A stretch of 56,478 bases of DNA from Clostridiales bacterium DTU074 (GCA_001513075.1 LFSE01000038.1:1-56478), one strand, 5' to 3'. Numbered from the stretch's first letter, positions 15,853-25,327 are shown. Notes: generated by a model from the letters alone, not told the origin. Program-made: numbers and translations.

Positions 15853-16604
15853 GCGATCGTCATGATATTGATGAGTCCCGATGGCAGATAGAGGGCAGAA
15901 ATCCGGTTATGGAGGCTCTGCGTTCAGGGCGCACTATTGAAAAGATTTTGGTGGTAAAGGGTCTCAGAGAAGGCGGGATCCGAAATATACTGTCAACGGC
16001 AAAGGATATGGGGATCGTGATTCAGGAAGTCGACAGAAGGCTGCTGAACAGTATATCCCAAACCCGGGCCCACCAGGGTATCATCGCTGTGACTACACCC
16101 TATTCCTACGTTTCTGTGGAGGATATTCTTGAGAAGGCCAAAAAGGCTGAAGAACCGCCTTTTATACTGGTGCTTGACGAAATAGAGGACCCTCATAATC
16201 TTGGGGCAATTATCAGAACGGCTGAGTGCTGCGGGGTTCACGGCATCATAATTCCCAAGAGAAGGGCTGCAGGATTGACGCCGGCTGCTGTCAAAGCTTC
16301 GGCGGGTGCGGTAGAGCATATTCCAATAGCCAAGGTGAATAGCATAGCCTGGGCGCTGGAGTTATTAAAGAAGCACGGCCTATGGGTAGCGGGAGCTGAC
16401 GCCGGCGGAAAGCCGTATACCCTTCATGATATGAAAGGACCGATTGCATTGGTAATAGGCAGCGAGGGTAAGGGATTAAGGCGCTTGGTCAGAGAAAAGT
16501 GTGATTTTCTGGTGGGGATTCCCATGAAAGGTAAGATAAACTCCCTTAATGCCTCGGTGGCTGCTGCGGTACTTATGTATGAAATAGTAAGGCAAAGAGG
16601 GTGA
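15849..16604 (+). CDS. rlmB: 23S rRNA (guanosine-2'-O-)-methyltransferase RlmB (TrmH/SpoU family)
   Basis: A 251-residue SPOUT methyltransferase. The N-terminal substrate-binding domain begins with EGRNPVMEALRSG. The three SpoU motifs are present: LDEIEDPHNLGAIIRTAEC, IALVIGSEGKGLRRLV and IPMKGKINSLNASVAAAV. It 2'-O-methylates a guanosine of 23S rRNA. The ATG overlaps the thyX stop (ATGA), a tight coupling. The next gene, rae1, follows after 12 nt. Confidence 0.95.
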   Translation: MSDRHDIDESRWQIEGRNPVMEALRSGRTIEKILVVKGLREGGIRNILSTAKDMGIVIQEVDRRLLNSISQTRAHQGIIAVTTPYSYVSVEDILEKAKKAEEPPFILVLDEIEDPHNLGAIIRTAECCGVHGIIIPKRRAAGLTPAAVKASAGAVEHIPIAKVNSIAWALELLKKHGLWVAGADAGGKPYTLHDMKGPIALVIGSEGKGLRRLVREKCDFLVGIPMKGKINSLNASVAAAVLMYEIVRQRG

Positions 16605-16616
16605 GGAGGATGAGGC

Positions 16617-17129
16617 TTGGAAGAATACCTGTTGGTTGACGGATATAATATTATAAATTCCTGGCCTGTGCTTCATTCCATAGCGATTGATGATCTGGAG
16701 CACGCCAGAATGAAACTTATTGAAATCCTGCAGGATTATCAGGGTTACAGGGGAGGGCGCATCATAATAGTGTTTGATGCCCACTTAACAAAGGATGGTG
16801 TCGAGAAGCACGAGTATTATGGAAATGTGGAAGTGGTGTTTACAAAGACCAATGAGACGGCGGATAATTACATTGAACGGTGGGTAAATTCCAATGCCGG
16901 AATAGGCGTTATAAGGGTGGCCACATCCGATTACTTACAGCAGGTTATTGTGTTGTCCAGAGGAGGGACCCGGATGTCGGCCAGAGAATTGTATTTAGAG
17001 GTGGAGGCCGCTGAAAAAGAGCGCAACCGTGAGTATGTGAATAAAATAAAATATAACGGTAATTCGTTGGGAGCCATGCTAAAACCGTCGGTTATGCAAA
17101 AATTAGAGCGCTGGAGGAGGCGCATATAG
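16617..17129 (+). CDS. rae1: NYN-domain endoribonuclease Rae1 (YacP family)
   Basis: A 170-residue PIN-like NYN nuclease of the YacP/Rae1 family. Motifs are LLVDGYNIINSW (first Asp), IIIVFDAH (second Asp), TNETADNYIERWV (Glu/Asp) and VATSDYLQQ. Rae1 cleaves mRNA on the ribosome in Bacillus. The start is TTG 16617, 8 nt after GAGGAGGATGAG; an ATG at 16609 is out of frame. It closes the mrnC operon and precedes sigH, the canonical order in Firmicutes. Confidence 0.92.
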   Translation: MEEYLLVDGYNIINSWPVLHSIAIDDLEHARMKLIEILQDYQGYRGGRIIIVFDAHLTKDGVEKHEYYGNVEVVFTKTNETADNYIERWVNSNAGIGVIRVATSDYLQQVIVLSRGGTRMSARELYLEVEAAEKERNREYVNKIKYNGNSLGAMLKPSVMQKLERWRRRI

Positions 17130-17130
17130 C

Positions 17131-17160
17131 TTGACTTATAAACATTGGATAATGTATAAT
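17131..17160 (+). promoter_or_regulatory. SigmaA promoter of sigH
   Basis: TTGACT at 17131-17136, 18 nt, TATAAT at 17155-17160, just after the rae1 stop. sigH can thus be transcribed apart from the upstream operon. Confidence 0.7.
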
Positions 17161-17212
17161 GCTAGATAGCATGCTGTATCTATAGACTAGAAGGTTTTGG
17201 GGGAGATAGTGG

Positions 17213-17854
17213 GTGAAGGTAAACACAGCAGAGCAAGGGTATAATCGTTTCAGCTTAATGATGGACGAAGAGATAGTTGATTATGCAAGAAATGGCGATG
17301 CCGAAGCACTGGAGTACCTGATATATAAATACAAAAACTTTGTTAAAGCTAAAGCACGTTCCTATTTTTTAATTGGTGCCGATCGGGAAGATATTATCCA
17401 GGAGGGAATGATAGGTTTATACAAAGCTATACGCGATTACAGGCATGAGAAACTTTCATCCTTCCGCGCTTTTGCTGAGCTGTGTATAACCCGACAGATC
17501 ATAACCGCCATAAAAACGGCTACCAGGCAGAAACATATTCCCCTCAATTCATATATTTCCCTCAATAAACCTATTTACGATGAAGAGTCAGACAGAACTC
17601 TGATGGATGTTATATCGGGGGCTAAAATTTCAGACCCGGAGGAGCTGATTATAAGCCGGGAAGAATTTGGTGATATTGAATCTAAAATAAGCGAACTGTT
17701 AAGCGATCTCGAGCAAGAAGTTCTAAATTCGTATCTTCAGGGCAAATCCTACCAAGAGATTGCCATGGATCTGGACAGGCATGTTAAATCCATCGATAAC
17801 GCGCTACAGCGAGTTAAAAGGAAGTTGGAAAGATATCTGGAAGGAAAGGATTAA
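17213..17854 (+). CDS. sigH: RNA polymerase sigma factor SigH (Spo0H)
   Basis: A 213-residue sigma-70 family factor matching SigH, the sigma factor of the transition to sporulation. Region 2 contains DADREDIIQEGMIGLYKAIR-type residues (seen here as GADREDIIQEGMIGLYKAIR), and region 4 has the helix-turn-helix LQGKSYQEIAMDLDRHVKSI. Start at GTG 17213 after GGGGGAG. The gene follows rae1 as in Bacillus. Downstream one would expect rpmG-secE-nusG, in many clostridia after a tuf copy; here two tRNAs and tuf follow and then rpsJ. Confidence 0.95.
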   Translation: MKVNTAEQGYNRFSLMMDEEIVDYARNGDAEALEYLIYKYKNFVKAKARSYFLIGADREDIIQEGMIGLYKAIRDYRHEKLSSFRAFAELCITRQIITAIKTATRQKHIPLNSYISLNKPIYDEESDRTLMDVISGAKISDPEELIISREEFGDIESKISELLSDLEQEVLNSYLQGKSYQEIAMDLDRHVKSIDNALQRVKRKLERYLEGKD

Positions 17855-17906
17855 AAGGATATTTTATTTTTTGCGAATAAGCGTATAAAAGCATACAAAT
17901 TTGATG

Positions 17907-17935
17907 TTGACAAATGAAAAATAGAAGGGTACAAT
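17907..17935 (+). promoter_or_regulatory. SigmaA promoter of the tRNA pair
   Basis: TTGACA at 17907-17912, 17 nt, TACAAT at 17930-17935, 40 nt before the tRNA-Gly gene. Confidence 0.75.
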
Positions 17936-17975
17936 ATATGTTGCTGCAGATTATAGTTTTGATACCCTGTATTAT

Positions 17976-18049
17976 GCGGGTGTAGTTCAATGGTAGAACT
18001 CCAGCTTCCCAAGCTGGCAGCGTGGGTTCGATTCCCATCACCCGCTCCA
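17976..18049 (+). tRNA. tRNA-Gly (anticodon CCC)
   Basis: A 74-nt gene with encoded CCA. The acceptor stem GCGGGTG pairs with CACCCGC. The anticodon arm is CCAGC-TTCCCAA-GCTGG with anticodon CCC, and the T loop is GGGTTCGATTCCC. It reads GGG codons. It is transcribed with the tRNA-Thr that follows. Confidence 0.95.
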
Positions 18050-18076
18050 GTTTTGATAGTTTCAATTTTTATTAAT

Positions 18077-18152
18077 GCCCATGTAGCTCAGTCGGCAGAG
18101 CGCCGCCATGGTAAGGCGGAGGTCACCGGTTCAAGTCCGGTCGTGGGCTCCA
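18077..18152 (+). tRNA. tRNA-Thr (anticodon GGT)
   Basis: A 76-nt gene with encoded CCA. The acceptor stem GCCCATG pairs with CGTGGGC (one G-U). The anticodon arm is CCGCC-ATGGTAA-GGCGG with anticodon GGT, and the T arm is CCGGTTCAAGTCCGG. Gly and Thr tRNAs just before tuf are also seen in other bacteria (for example glyT-thrT-tufB of E. coli). Confidence 0.95.
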
Positions 18153-18168
18153 TTATAAAATATAAATG

Positions 18169-18188
18169 AAGAGATTATTTCTCTTTTT
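18169..18188 (+). terminator. Small terminator after the tRNA pair
   Basis: AAGAG (18169-18173) pairs with CTCTT (18181-18185) and runs into TTTTTGTTTT. Confidence 0.45.
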
Positions 18189-18239
18189 GTTTTAATGGCT
18201 TGGTCACAAGGACTCTCCATGTTAGACGGTATGGAGATG

Positions 18240-18388
18240 AATTGTGGTTGGCGGAAGCTCATTCAGCTCGGGTACATATTGTATTCGGTGAGGGGTTAGT
18301 AGAAGACTACCCGGATTAACGCCTGTGGAGATGGGAAAAACTATCGGTGAAGCAGGAAGCCTGCGATTCAGTTGTAGGAAAATTCAAT
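18240..18388 (+). mobile_element. Probable IS200/IS605-type tnpB 3' end / omega-RNA remnant
   Basis: The bases between tRNA-Thr and tuf resemble the 3' end of IS605-family tnpB genes. One frame, open from about 18288, reads RRLPGLTPVEMGKTIGEAGS, like the TPVE...EAGS tails of many TnpB proteins; upstream, beyond a stop, GTYCIR is in the same frame. The DNA GGTGAAGCAGGAAGCCTGCG is typical of the omega-RNA end. It runs into a 7-bp hairpin CCTGCGA-TTCAG-TTGTAGG (18360-18378) and then AATTCAAT, the layout of an IS605 right end. No transposase or tnpB body is present, so it is a dead fragment. The match is from memory of the family, not from a search. Confidence 0.5.
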
Positions 18389-18428
18389 TATACAAGATGC
18401 AGCTAACACAAAAGGGAGGAAAAGAGAG

Positions 18429-19640
18429 ATGGCTAAAGCGAAATTTGAGAGGACGAAACCGCATGTAAACGTAGGAACGATAGGACACGTAGACCACGGG
18501 AAGACGACATTGACAGCGGCGATAACGATGGTTCTGGCGAAATATGGCCGGGCTCAGGCGACGGATTATGAAGCAATAGACAAGGCGCCGGAGGAGAAGG
18601 AGAGAGGGATAACGATAAACACATCCCACGTGGAGTATGAGACCGAGAATCGGCACTATGCTCACGTAGACTGTCCCGGACACGCTGACTATGTAAAGAA
18701 CATGATAACGGGAGCGGCTCAGATGGACGGAGCCATACTTGTTGTATCGGCGGCTGACGGGGTAATGCCACAGACTCGGGAGCACATACTGTTGGCGAGG
18801 CAGGTAGACGTGCCTTATATAGTGGTATATTTGAACAAGGTAGACATGGTAGATGACGAGGAATTGTTAGAGCTGGTGGAGATGGAAGTAAGGGAGTTAT
18901 TGAACGAGTATGATTTTCCTGGGGATGAAATACCTATAATACGTGGTTCGGCATTGAAGGCATTGGAAGCAGCCAAGAGCGGCGAAGACGTAGAGACAAA
19001 TGAGTGGTGTAAGTCGATATTTGAGTTGATGGAGGCAGTGGATGAATATATACCGACGCCGGAGAGAGATGTAGACAAGCCGTTCCTGATGCCGGTAGAG
19101 GACGTATTTTCGATAACAGGTCGTGGGACTGTAGCGACTGGCAGGGTAGAGAGAGGGACGCTGAAGGTATCGGATACAGTAGAGATAGTAGGGTTAATGG
19201 ACGAACCGAGGGCGACGGTAGTAACAGGAGTAGAGATGTTCAGGAAGCTGTTGGATCAGGCAGTGGCAGGAGACAACATAGGAGCGTTGTTGAGGGGTAT
19301 TCAGCGGGACGAGATAGAGCGGGGTCAGGTATTGGCCAAGCCGGGGAGCATAAAGCCTCACACGACATTTAAAGCGCAGGTATACGTATTGACGAAGGAA
19401 GAGGGAGGCAGGCACACACCCTTTTTCAACGGATACCGTCCGCAGTTTTATTTCAGGACGACAGATGTAACGGGAGTAATAGAGCTGCCAGAGGGAGTAG
19501 AGATGGTAATGCCGGGAGACAACGTAAACATGAAGGTAAAGCTGATAACGCCGATAGCGATAGAAGAGGGACTGAGGTTTGCAATCAGGGAAGGCGGCAG
19601 GACGGTAGGTGCCGGTGCCGTAACCGAAATCATCGAATAA
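18429..19640 (+). CDS. tuf: Elongation factor Tu
   Basis: A 403-residue EF-Tu, complete. GTPase motifs are [10 protein letters not shown] (P-loop), DCPGHADY (switch II) and NKVDM; domains 2 and 3 follow with [12 protein letters not shown] and [20 protein letters not shown]. It delivers aminoacyl-tRNA to the ribosome. Start at ATG 18429 after AAGGGAGG. Codon use is very uneven: Ile is almost always ATA and Val GTA, with many ACG, unlike adjacent genes, up to about 19580; the last about 20 codons use ATC, ACC and GCC. Upstream neighbours are sigH and tRNAs and the downstream neighbour is rpsJ, so it may be a fusion of two tuf loci. I see no clear promoter just upstream. Confidence 0.98.
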   Translation: MAKAKFERTKPHVNVGTIGHVDHGKTTLTAAITMVLAKYGRAQATDYEAIDKAPEEKERGITINTSHVEYETENRHYAHVDCPGHADYVKNMITGAAQMDGAILVVSAADGVMPQTREHILLARQVDVPYIVVYLNKVDMVDDEELLELVEMEVRELLNEYDFPGDEIPIIRGSALKALEAAKSGEDVETNEWCKSIFELMEAVDEYIPTPERDVDKPFLMPVEDVFSITGRGTVATGRVERGTLKVSDTVEIVGLMDEPRATVVTGVEMFRKLLDQAVAGDNIGALLRGIQRDEIERGQVLAKPGSIKPHTTFKAQVYVLTKEEGGRHTPFFNGYRPQFYFRTTDVTGVIELPEGVEMVMPGDNVNMKVKLITPIAIEEGLRFAIREGGRTVGAGAVTEIIE

Positions 19641-19799
19641 AAAATGTTTGATTTTGCACTGTTGATAATATAAAATTAAAGAGTTGTGTATCGGTATAAT
19701 GCATATATGTGGCTGGCAGTTCGCGGCAGGAGCAGGATTATTAATGGTGTTTTATAAGGCAGCCGGTTAAAACCTATTGGTATAAAAAGGAGGGAAAAC

Positions 19800-20108
19800 A
19801 TGGCGACTCAAAAAATTAGAATTAAATTAAAGGCTTATGATCACAGCTTAATCGATCAGTCAGCCCAGAGAATAGTGGATACTGCAAAAAAGACCGGAGC
19901 TAGAGTGTCGGGTCCGATTCCCCTTCCTGTTGAGAAGAGTGTAATTACCATACTTCGTGCTCCGCATAAATATAAAGATTCACGTGAGCAGTTTGAGATG
20001 AGAACTCATAAGAGGCTTATCGATATTTTGAGCCCTACTCCAAGAACTGTTGATTCGCTGATGAGGCTGGATTTGCCGGCTGGGGTGGATATTGAGATCA
20101 AACTGTAA
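19800..20108 (+). CDS. rpsJ: 30S ribosomal protein S10
   Basis: A 102-residue S10 (NusE), recognised by [18 protein letters not shown] and the C-terminal [20 protein letters not shown]. It binds 16S rRNA in the 30S head and also partners NusB/NusG in transcription antitermination. Start at ATG 19800 after AAAGGAGGG. It is the first gene of the S10 operon; the 159-nt gap after tuf holds a TATAAT (19695) without a matching -35, so read-through from tuf is possible. Confidence 0.98.
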   Translation: MATQKIRIKLKAYDHSLIDQSAQRIVDTAKKTGARVSGPIPLPVEKSVITILRAPHKYKDSREQFEMRTHKRLIDILSPTPRTVDSLMRLDLPAGVDIEIKL

Positions 20109-20145
20109 ACGATGAAGAGCTACTTCTAGAATGGAGGTTGAGATG

Positions 20146-20775
20146 ATGGATAAGGCAATACTGGGTAGGAAGATAGGGATGACTCAGGTTTTTCAGGAAA
20201 ACGGTTCATTGGTACCAGTAACGGTTATTGAAGCGGGACCCTGTGTCGTCACCCAAATCAAAACCCGGGAAAAAGAAGGATACAATGCTCTTCAGATCGG
20301 TTTTTCGGATATCAGGGAAAAACTTTTGAACAAACCTCTAAAGGGGCATTTTGATAGAGCAAAGGTTCCTTACAAAAGGTATCTGCGGGAAATAAGGGTT
20401 TCCAACGTTGAGGATTACAAAGTTGGAAGCGAGATAAAAGCGGATATTTTTTCCGCAGGCGATAAGGTTGATGTGACCGGGTATTCAAAAGGAAAGGGTT
20501 TTGCCGGCAGCATTAAAAGGTTTAATTACGGGAGAGGGCCTGAAAGTCACGGTTCCAAGTATCACAGAGGCCCAGGTTCTTTGGGGTCCACAACTTCACC
20601 GGGTCGGGTGCTGAAGGGCAAAGGACTTCCCGGCAGAAAAGGCATGGACAGGGTAACTGTTCAGAATCTGGAAGTCATCAAGGTTGACCCCGAGCATAAC
20701 CTAGTGCTTGTGAAGGGTTCGGTGCCGGGCGCAAAAGGAAGCCTGGTTATGATAAAGAAATCGGTTAAGCAATAA
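20146..20775 (+). CDS. rplC: 50S ribosomal protein L3
   Basis: A 209-residue L3 with the family start [14 protein letters not shown] and the long conserved loop [19 protein letters not shown] that reaches the peptidyl transferase centre. It starts 50S assembly on 23S rRNA. GGAGG at 20133-20137 sits 8 nt before ATG 20146; the preceding ATG 20143 is possible but closer. It follows rpsJ after 37 nt. Confidence 0.97.
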   Translation: MDKAILGRKIGMTQVFQENGSLVPVTVIEAGPCVVTQIKTREKEGYNALQIGFSDIREKLLNKPLKGHFDRAKVPYKRYLREIRVSNVEDYKVGSEIKADIFSAGDKVDVTGYSKGKGFAGSIKRFNYGRGPESHGSKYHRGPGSLGSTTSPGRVLKGKGLPGRKGMDRVTVQNLEVIKVDPEHNLVLVKGSVPGAKGSLVMIKKSVKQ

Positions 20776-20814
20776 ACAGAGAAAAAGGGGTATATCTTGA
20801 AGGGAGGAAAAGCA

Positions 20815-21438
20815 ATGCCCAATGTAGATTTGTACAATATTGAGGGTACCCCTGTAGGTCAAATTTATTTAAATGACGGGGTATTTGGCACAGAAGTAAA
20901 TAAAGCGGTTTTGTACCAGGTAGTAAAGATGCAGCTGGCCAACAAACGGCAGGGCACGCAGTCAGCTTTGACCCGTGGAGAAGTTCGAGGCGGAGGCAGA
21001 AAGCCGTGGAGGCAGAAGGGAACCGGCCGGGCAAGACACGGCAGCATTCGTTCCCCGATATGGATAAAAGGTGGTGTTGTATTTGCGCCTAAGCCGAGGA
21101 ATTATTCATATACGTTGCCTAAAAAAATCCGCAGGCTGGCTATGAAGAGTGCTCTGTCTTCAAAGGTTCAAAACAACGAGATTATTGTGCTCGATTCGAT
21201 TAATCTGCCAGAAGCCAAGACAAAGGAAATGGTTAAGGTGCTGAAAAATCTGAATGTTGAAAGAAAAGCTCTTATTGTTTTGCCTGGCAAGGACGAGGTT
21301 GTTCAGAGGGCTGCACGTAACATACCTGGTGTTAAGTTAGCCTATACAAATACACTTAATGTTTTGGATATTTTAAAATATGATAAGTTCATTGTTACGC
21401 AGGATGCTGTGCGCCAGATAGAGGAGGTGTACGCCTGA
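20815..21438 (+). CDS. rplD: 50S ribosomal protein L4
   Basis: A 207-residue L4. The extended loop that lines the exit tunnel is recognisable ([20 protein letters not shown]), where macrolide-resistance changes occur in other species; the motif appears normal. The start is ATG 20815 after AAGGGAGG; a TTG at 20797 lies before that site. Its stop overlaps the rplW start by one base. Confidence 0.97.
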   Translation: MPNVDLYNIEGTPVGQIYLNDGVFGTEVNKAVLYQVVKMQLANKRQGTQSALTRGEVRGGGRKPWRQKGTGRARHGSIRSPIWIKGGVVFAPKPRNYSYTLPKKIRRLAMKSALSSKVQNNEIIVLDSINLPEAKTKEMVKVLKNLNVERKALIVLPGKDEVVQRAARNIPGVKLAYTNTLNVLDILKYDKFIVTQDAVRQIEEVYA

Positions 21439-21734
21439 TGAAGAATCCGCATGATATAATTATTAGGCCGGTCCTGACTGAAAAAAGCTATAACGATATG
21501 CAGGACAGAAAGTATACGTTTATAGTAGATATCAATGCCAACAAAACCGAAATTAAGAAGGCCATTGAGCAGATATTTGGTGTAAAGGTTGAAAAGGTAA
21601 ACACCATCAGACAGCGGGGTAAATTGAAGAGAATGGGCGTTTACATGGGCAGGAGGCCTTCATACAAAAAGGCTATTATCAAATTAACTCCTGACAGCAA
21701 AGAAATACCGTTCTTTGAAGGAATGGCACAATAG
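21438..21734 (+). CDS. rplW: 50S ribosomal protein L23
   Basis: A 98-residue L23, recognised by [12 protein letters not shown] and the basic C-terminal loop ([20 protein letters not shown]). It sits at the tunnel exit and is the docking point for trigger factor and SRP. ATG 21438 overlaps the rplD stop codon (TGATG), so the two are translationally coupled. rplB follows after 12 nt. Confidence 0.97.
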   Translation: MKNPHDIIIRPVLTEKSYNDMQDRKYTFIVDINANKTEIKKAIEQIFGVKVEKVNTIRQRGKLKRMGVYMGRRPSYKKAIIKLTPDSKEIPFFEGMAQ

Positions 21735-21746
21735 GGAGGGAAGAAG

Positions 21747-22574
21747 ATGGCGATTAAAAGATACAATCCAACCTCCCCTGGCAGGCGGCATATGACGGTT
21801 TCTACCTTTGAGGAAATAACGAAGAAAAAACCCGAGAGATCATTGGTGGTTATCCTTAAGAAGAATTCCGGTAGAAACAACGAGGGTCGTATTACCGTCC
21901 GGCATAGAGGAGGGGCAAATAAAAGGAAGTATAGAATTATAGATTTTAAACGTGATAAGGACAATGTCCCGGCCAAGGTAGCGGCCATTGAATATGATCC
22001 GAACAGAACTGCTAATATAGCCCTGCTGCACTACAGGGATGGAGAAAAGCGATATATAATTGCCCCGCACGGCTTACAGGTGGGAGATACCGTGGTTTCG
22101 GGCGAGGATGTAGATATAAAAGTAGGAAATGCATTACCGTTGAGGAACATTCCCACCGGTACAATAATCCATAACATTGAACTCTATCCGGGCAGAGGAG
22201 GCCAGCTGGTAAGAGCTGCAGGCAATGCTGCCCAGCTTATGGCAAAGGAAGGAGATTTTGCCCAGATCAGGCTGCCCTCAGGTGAAGTAAGAATGGTACG
22301 CTTGGAATGCAGGGCGACAATCGGGCAGGTAGGAAATCTTGATCACGAGAATATTTCAATCGGTAAAGCCGGGCGAAAGCGGCACATGGGAATACGGCCT
22401 ACGGTGCGTGGTTCGGCCATGAATCCGGTGGATCATCCTCACGGTGGCGGAGAAGGAAAAGCACCCGTTGGAAGGCCGGCACCGGTTACTCCTTGGGGCA
22501 AGCCTACATTGGGATACAAGACCCGTAAGAAAAACAAGGAATCTGATAAATACATTATTAAACGTAGGGATTAG
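21747..22574 (+). CDS. rplB: 50S ribosomal protein L2
   Basis: A 275-residue L2 of normal length. It has [17 protein letters not shown] near the N-terminus and the conserved [19 protein letters not shown] loop near the C-terminus, with the His needed at the peptidyl transferase centre. It binds 23S rRNA and bridges the subunits. Start at ATG 21747 after AGGGAGGG, 12 nt after rplW. Confidence 0.98.
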   Translation: MAIKRYNPTSPGRRHMTVSTFEEITKKKPERSLVVILKKNSGRNNEGRITVRHRGGANKRKYRIIDFKRDKDNVPAKVAAIEYDPNRTANIALLHYRDGEKRYIIAPHGLQVGDTVVSGEDVDIKVGNALPLRNIPTGTIIHNIELYPGRGGQLVRAAGNAAQLMAKEGDFAQIRLPSGEVRMVRLECRATIGQVGNLDHENISIGKAGRKRHMGIRPTVRGSAMNPVDHPHGGGEGKAPVGRPAPVTPWGKPTLGYKTRKKNKESDKYIIKRRD

Positions 22575-22612
22575 CTGTTGTAATACGGTTGGGTGAAGGG
22601 AGGCGAAGTTTA

Positions 22613-22897
22613 ATGAGTCGTTCGGTTAAAAAAGGCCCATATGTCCATGAAAGTCTGTTAAAAAAGATAAGGGCAATGAATGAGTCGGGCAAGAAAACGG
22701 TAATCAAGACTTGGTCCAGAGCCTCTACCATTATACCTGAAATGGTAGGGCATACGATTGCTGTTCATGACGGTCGTAAGCATGTTCCCATATATATAAC
22801 GGAGGAAATGGTGGGGCATAAACTGGGTGAATTTGCTCCCACCAGGACGTTTAGAGGACATGGAGATAAAACTGAAAGATCCACAGCGCTAAAATAA
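22613..22897 (+). CDS. rpsS: 30S ribosomal protein S19
   Basis: A 94-residue S19 beginning [18 protein letters not shown], with [15 protein letters not shown] and the tail [14 protein letters not shown]. It binds S13 and 16S rRNA in the 30S head. ATG 22613 follows GAAGGGAGGCG; the frame extends upstream past that ribosome site and is not used. Confidence 0.97.
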   Translation: MSRSVKKGPYVHESLLKKIRAMNESGKKTVIKTWSRASTIIPEMVGHTIAVHDGRKHVPIYITEEMVGHKLGEFAPTRTFRGHGDKTERSTALK

Positions 22898-22921
22898 CCA
22901 TTCGGGAAGGAGGCACTACAG

Positions 22922-23311
22922 GTGGCAACCAGGATAAGAGAAAAAGCCAGAGCTCGTCAAAAGAACAAGGATACGCGTCCCCGGGCTATTGCTAGATATG
23001 TTCGGATGTCTCCCAGAAAAGTAAAAGTAGTAATTGATCTGATACGGGGCAAAAGAGTTGGCGAGGCTTTATCAATATTGGCTCATACACCCAGGGCAGC
23101 AGCTGAGCCCGTTACAAAACTTTTGAAATCAGCAATTGCCAATGCGGAAAACAATATGAATATGAATCAGGATAATCTGTATGTTGCTGAGGTATATGCC
23201 AACCAGGGACCAACTCTTAAACGCATAAGGCCGCGTGCAAGAGGTATGGCCTACAGGATTCGCAAGAGAACCAGTCATATTACCATTGTGCTGGATGAAA
23301 TCAAAGAGTAA
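22922..23311 (+). CDS. rplV: 50S ribosomal protein L22
   Basis: A 129-residue L22. The core begins [20 protein letters not shown] and the beta-hairpin loop that lines the exit tunnel is near [18 protein letters not shown]. The N-terminus carries a basic extension of about 20 residues ([16 protein letters not shown]) compared with the shortest family members. Start at GTG 22922 after AAGGAGG. Confidence 0.96.
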   Translation: MATRIREKARARQKNKDTRPRAIARYVRMSPRKVKVVIDLIRGKRVGEALSILAHTPRAAAEPVTKLLKSAIANAENNMNMNQDNLYVAEVYANQGPTLKRIRPRARGMAYRIRKRTSHITIVLDEIKE

Positions 23312-23325
23312 GGAGGGATTGGCTC

Positions 23326-24003
23326 GTGGGACAAAAGGTACATCCCCATGGATTAAGAGTCGGCATTATTAAGGATTGGGATGCAAAATGGTTCGCAAAT
23401 AAAAAGAATTTCCCTGATCTTCTTATTGAAGATGTAAAGATCAGGGAAACGATAAAGAAGAAATTGTACAATGCGGGTATTTCCAGAATTCAAATCGAGC
23501 GGGCAGCAAACAGAATAAGGATAAATATTCATACTGCCAAACCGGGGATCGTAATCGGTAAAGGCGGATCTGGGATTGAGGCTTTAAGACAAGACTTGGA
23601 GAAGCTTACCCAAAAAACCGTTGTTATCAATATAATTGAGATTAAGGTTCCGGATCTTGATGCACAATTGGTAGCCGAGAACATCGCCGCTCAACTTGAA
23701 AGAAGGATTTCGTTTAGACGTGCCATGAAGCAGGCAATGTCAAGAACGATGAAAGCAGGGGCAAAAGGTATTAAAACCATGGTGTCCGGAAGATTAGGCG
23801 GTGCTGAAATAGCCAGAAGCGAAAGATATCATGAGGGTACAATACCTTTGCAAACCCTGCGGGCCGACATTGATTATGGATTTGCCGAAGCTCATACCAC
23901 ATATGGACGTATTGGTGTAAAGGTATGGATATACAAGGGCGAAGTTCTCCCCAGGAAGGACCAACCAAAAGGAGAAGGGGGAAAAGCAAATGTTGATGCC
24001 TAA
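23326..24003 (+). CDS. rpsC: 30S ribosomal protein S3
   Basis: A 225-residue S3 beginning [20 protein letters not shown], with the KH domain GXXG loop ([10 protein letters not shown]) and the C-terminal half containing [20 protein letters not shown]. It lies at the mRNA entry channel and has helicase activity. Start at GTG 23326 after AAGGAGG. It overlaps rplP by 14 nt. Confidence 0.98.
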   Translation: MGQKVHPHGLRVGIIKDWDAKWFANKKNFPDLLIEDVKIRETIKKKLYNAGISRIQIERAANRIRINIHTAKPGIVIGKGGSGIEALRQDLEKLTQKTVVINIIEIKVPDLDAQLVAENIAAQLERRISFRRAMKQAMSRTMKAGAKGIKTMVSGRLGGAEIARSERYHEGTIPLQTLRADIDYGFAEAHTTYGRIGVKVWIYKGEVLPRKDQPKGEGGKANVDA

Positions 24004-24427
24004 GAGAGTTAAATATAGAAAAGTGCAGCGTGGAAGGATGAAGGGAAAGGCCAATAAGGGAAATTATATCTCATACGGTGAATACGGATTGCAGGCAACC
24101 GAGCCGGGCTGGGTTACCAGCAACCAGATCGAGGCAGCCCGTGTTGCCCTTACCCGATACATGAGAAGGGGCGGAAAGGTATGGGTTAAGATCTTTCCCC
24201 ATAAACCGGTAACCAAGAAGCCCGCTGAAACCCGAATGGGAAGCGGTAAAGGTTCTCCCGAGTATTGGGTGGCTGTGGTGAAACCCGGACGTGTCATGTT
24301 TGAAGTAGCTGGAGTTCCGGAGGATGTTGCCCGCGAAGCTTTACGTTTGGCTAGACACAAACTGCCTATAAAGTGCAAGTTTGTAAAAAGAGAAGAATTG
24401 GGTGGTGAAGTAAATGAAGGCCAGTGA
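23990..24427 (+). CDS. rplP: 50S ribosomal protein L16
   Basis: A 145-residue L16 with the typical start [17 protein letters not shown] and the loop [17 protein letters not shown]. It contacts tRNA in the A site. I keep ATG 23990 because the family starts with MLMPK and AAGGGGGAAAAG precedes it; ATG 23996 is an alternative. It overlaps rpsC and rpmC by 14 nt each, so the three are tightly coupled. Confidence 0.97.
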   Translation: MLMPKRVKYRKVQRGRMKGKANKGNYISYGEYGLQATEPGWVTSNQIEAARVALTRYMRRGGKVWVKIFPHKPVTKKPAETRMGSGKGSPEYWVAVVKPGRVMFEVAGVPEDVAREALRLARHKLPIKCKFVKREELGGEVNEGQ

Positions 24428-24617
24428 GTTAAGAGAGATGACCAATGAGGAATTGAATGAGAGGGTTAACGAATTAAAAGCTGAACTGTTTAACCTTCGC
24501 TTTCAACTAGCTACCGGCCAGCTGGAAAACCCAATGAGGATCCGGGAAGTCAAAAGAAATATAGCCCGTATTAAGACGATATTGCGTGAACGGGAGCTTA
24601 AAGCTGCTGAAATGTAG
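24414..24617 (+). CDS. rpmC: 50S ribosomal protein L29
   Basis: A 67-residue L29: a helical hairpin with [20 protein letters not shown] and [18 protein letters not shown]. It sits by L23 at the tunnel exit. The start overlaps the end of rplP by 14 nt and has GGTGGTG upstream. Confidence 0.96.
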   Translation: MKASELREMTNEELNERVNELKAELFNLRFQLATGQLENPMRIREVKRNIARIKTILRERELKAAEM

Positions 24618-24665
24618 TATGAAAGTATCATACTATTATCGTGATTAAGAAGGGAGGAACAGGGA

Positions 24666-24929
24666 GTGGCCCAGAAGGAACGTGGTAGAAGAAAAGTGCG
24701 GATCGGTACCGTTGTAAGCGATAAGATGGATAAAACCATTGTGGTGGCCGTTGAAACCAGAGTAAAACATAAACTCTATGGTAAAATTGTAAAGCAGACC
24801 AAGAAGTTTAAGGTTCATGACGAAAATAATGAGTGCCGGATTGGTGATAAGGTAAAGATTATGGAAACACGCCCGCTTAGCAGGGAAAAACGCTGGAGAC
24901 TGGTTGAAATAATAGAGAAAGCACAGTGA
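24666..24929 (+). CDS. rpsQ: 30S ribosomal protein S17
   Basis: An 87-residue S17 with [20 protein letters not shown], an OB fold, and the end [17 protein letters not shown]. It binds 16S rRNA early in assembly. The start is GTG 24666 after GGGAGGAACAGGGA. The preceding 48-nt gap is longer than most in this operon but holds no clear signal. Confidence 0.96.
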   Translation: MAQKERGRRKVRIGTVVSDKMDKTIVVAVETRVKHKLYGKIVKQTKKFKVHDENNECRIGDKVKIMETRPLSREKRWRLVEIIEKAQ

Positions 24930-24958
24930 TATAAACATGCAGGGAGGAGGGAACACAG

Positions 24959-25327
24959 ATGGTGCAGCAACAAACCCGACTAAAGGTAGCTGACAACACT
25001 GGAGCAAAGGAGATAATGTGCATCAGGGTATTGGGAGGTTCGGTTCGAAAGTACGGCAATATTGGCGATGTTATCGTGGCTTCCGTTAAAAGCGCAACTC
25101 CCGGCGGTGTTGTCAAAAAGGGAGATATAGTTAAGGCTGTGATTGTTCGCACTAAGAAGGGCATAAAAAGGCCCGACGGTTCTTATATCAAGTTTGACGA
25201 TAATGCTGCGGTTATTATAAATGATGCAAAACAGCCCAGGGGAACTCGAATTTTTGGGCCCGTGGCTAGGGAGTTAAGGGAGAAGGATTATATGAGGATC
25301 GTGTCCCTGGCTCCTGAGGTATTATAG
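24959..25327 (+). CDS. rplN: 50S ribosomal protein L14
   Basis: A 122-residue L14, length and sequence standard: [20 protein letters not shown] at the start and [20 protein letters not shown] at the end. It forms a bridge to the 30S and binds the silencing factor RsfS. Start at ATG 24959 after AGGGAGGAGGG. Confidence 0.98.
   Translation: MVQQQTRLKVADNTGAKEIMCIRVLGGSVRKYGNIGDVIVASVKSATPGGVVKKGDIVKAVIVRTKKGIKRPDGSYIKFDDNAAVIINDAKQPRGTRIFGPVARELREKDYMRIVSLAPEVL

Noticed and set aside
18433-19633. Long antisense open frames opposite tuf
   Set aside because: They arise from the strong codon bias of tuf; no ribosome sites or family resemblance.
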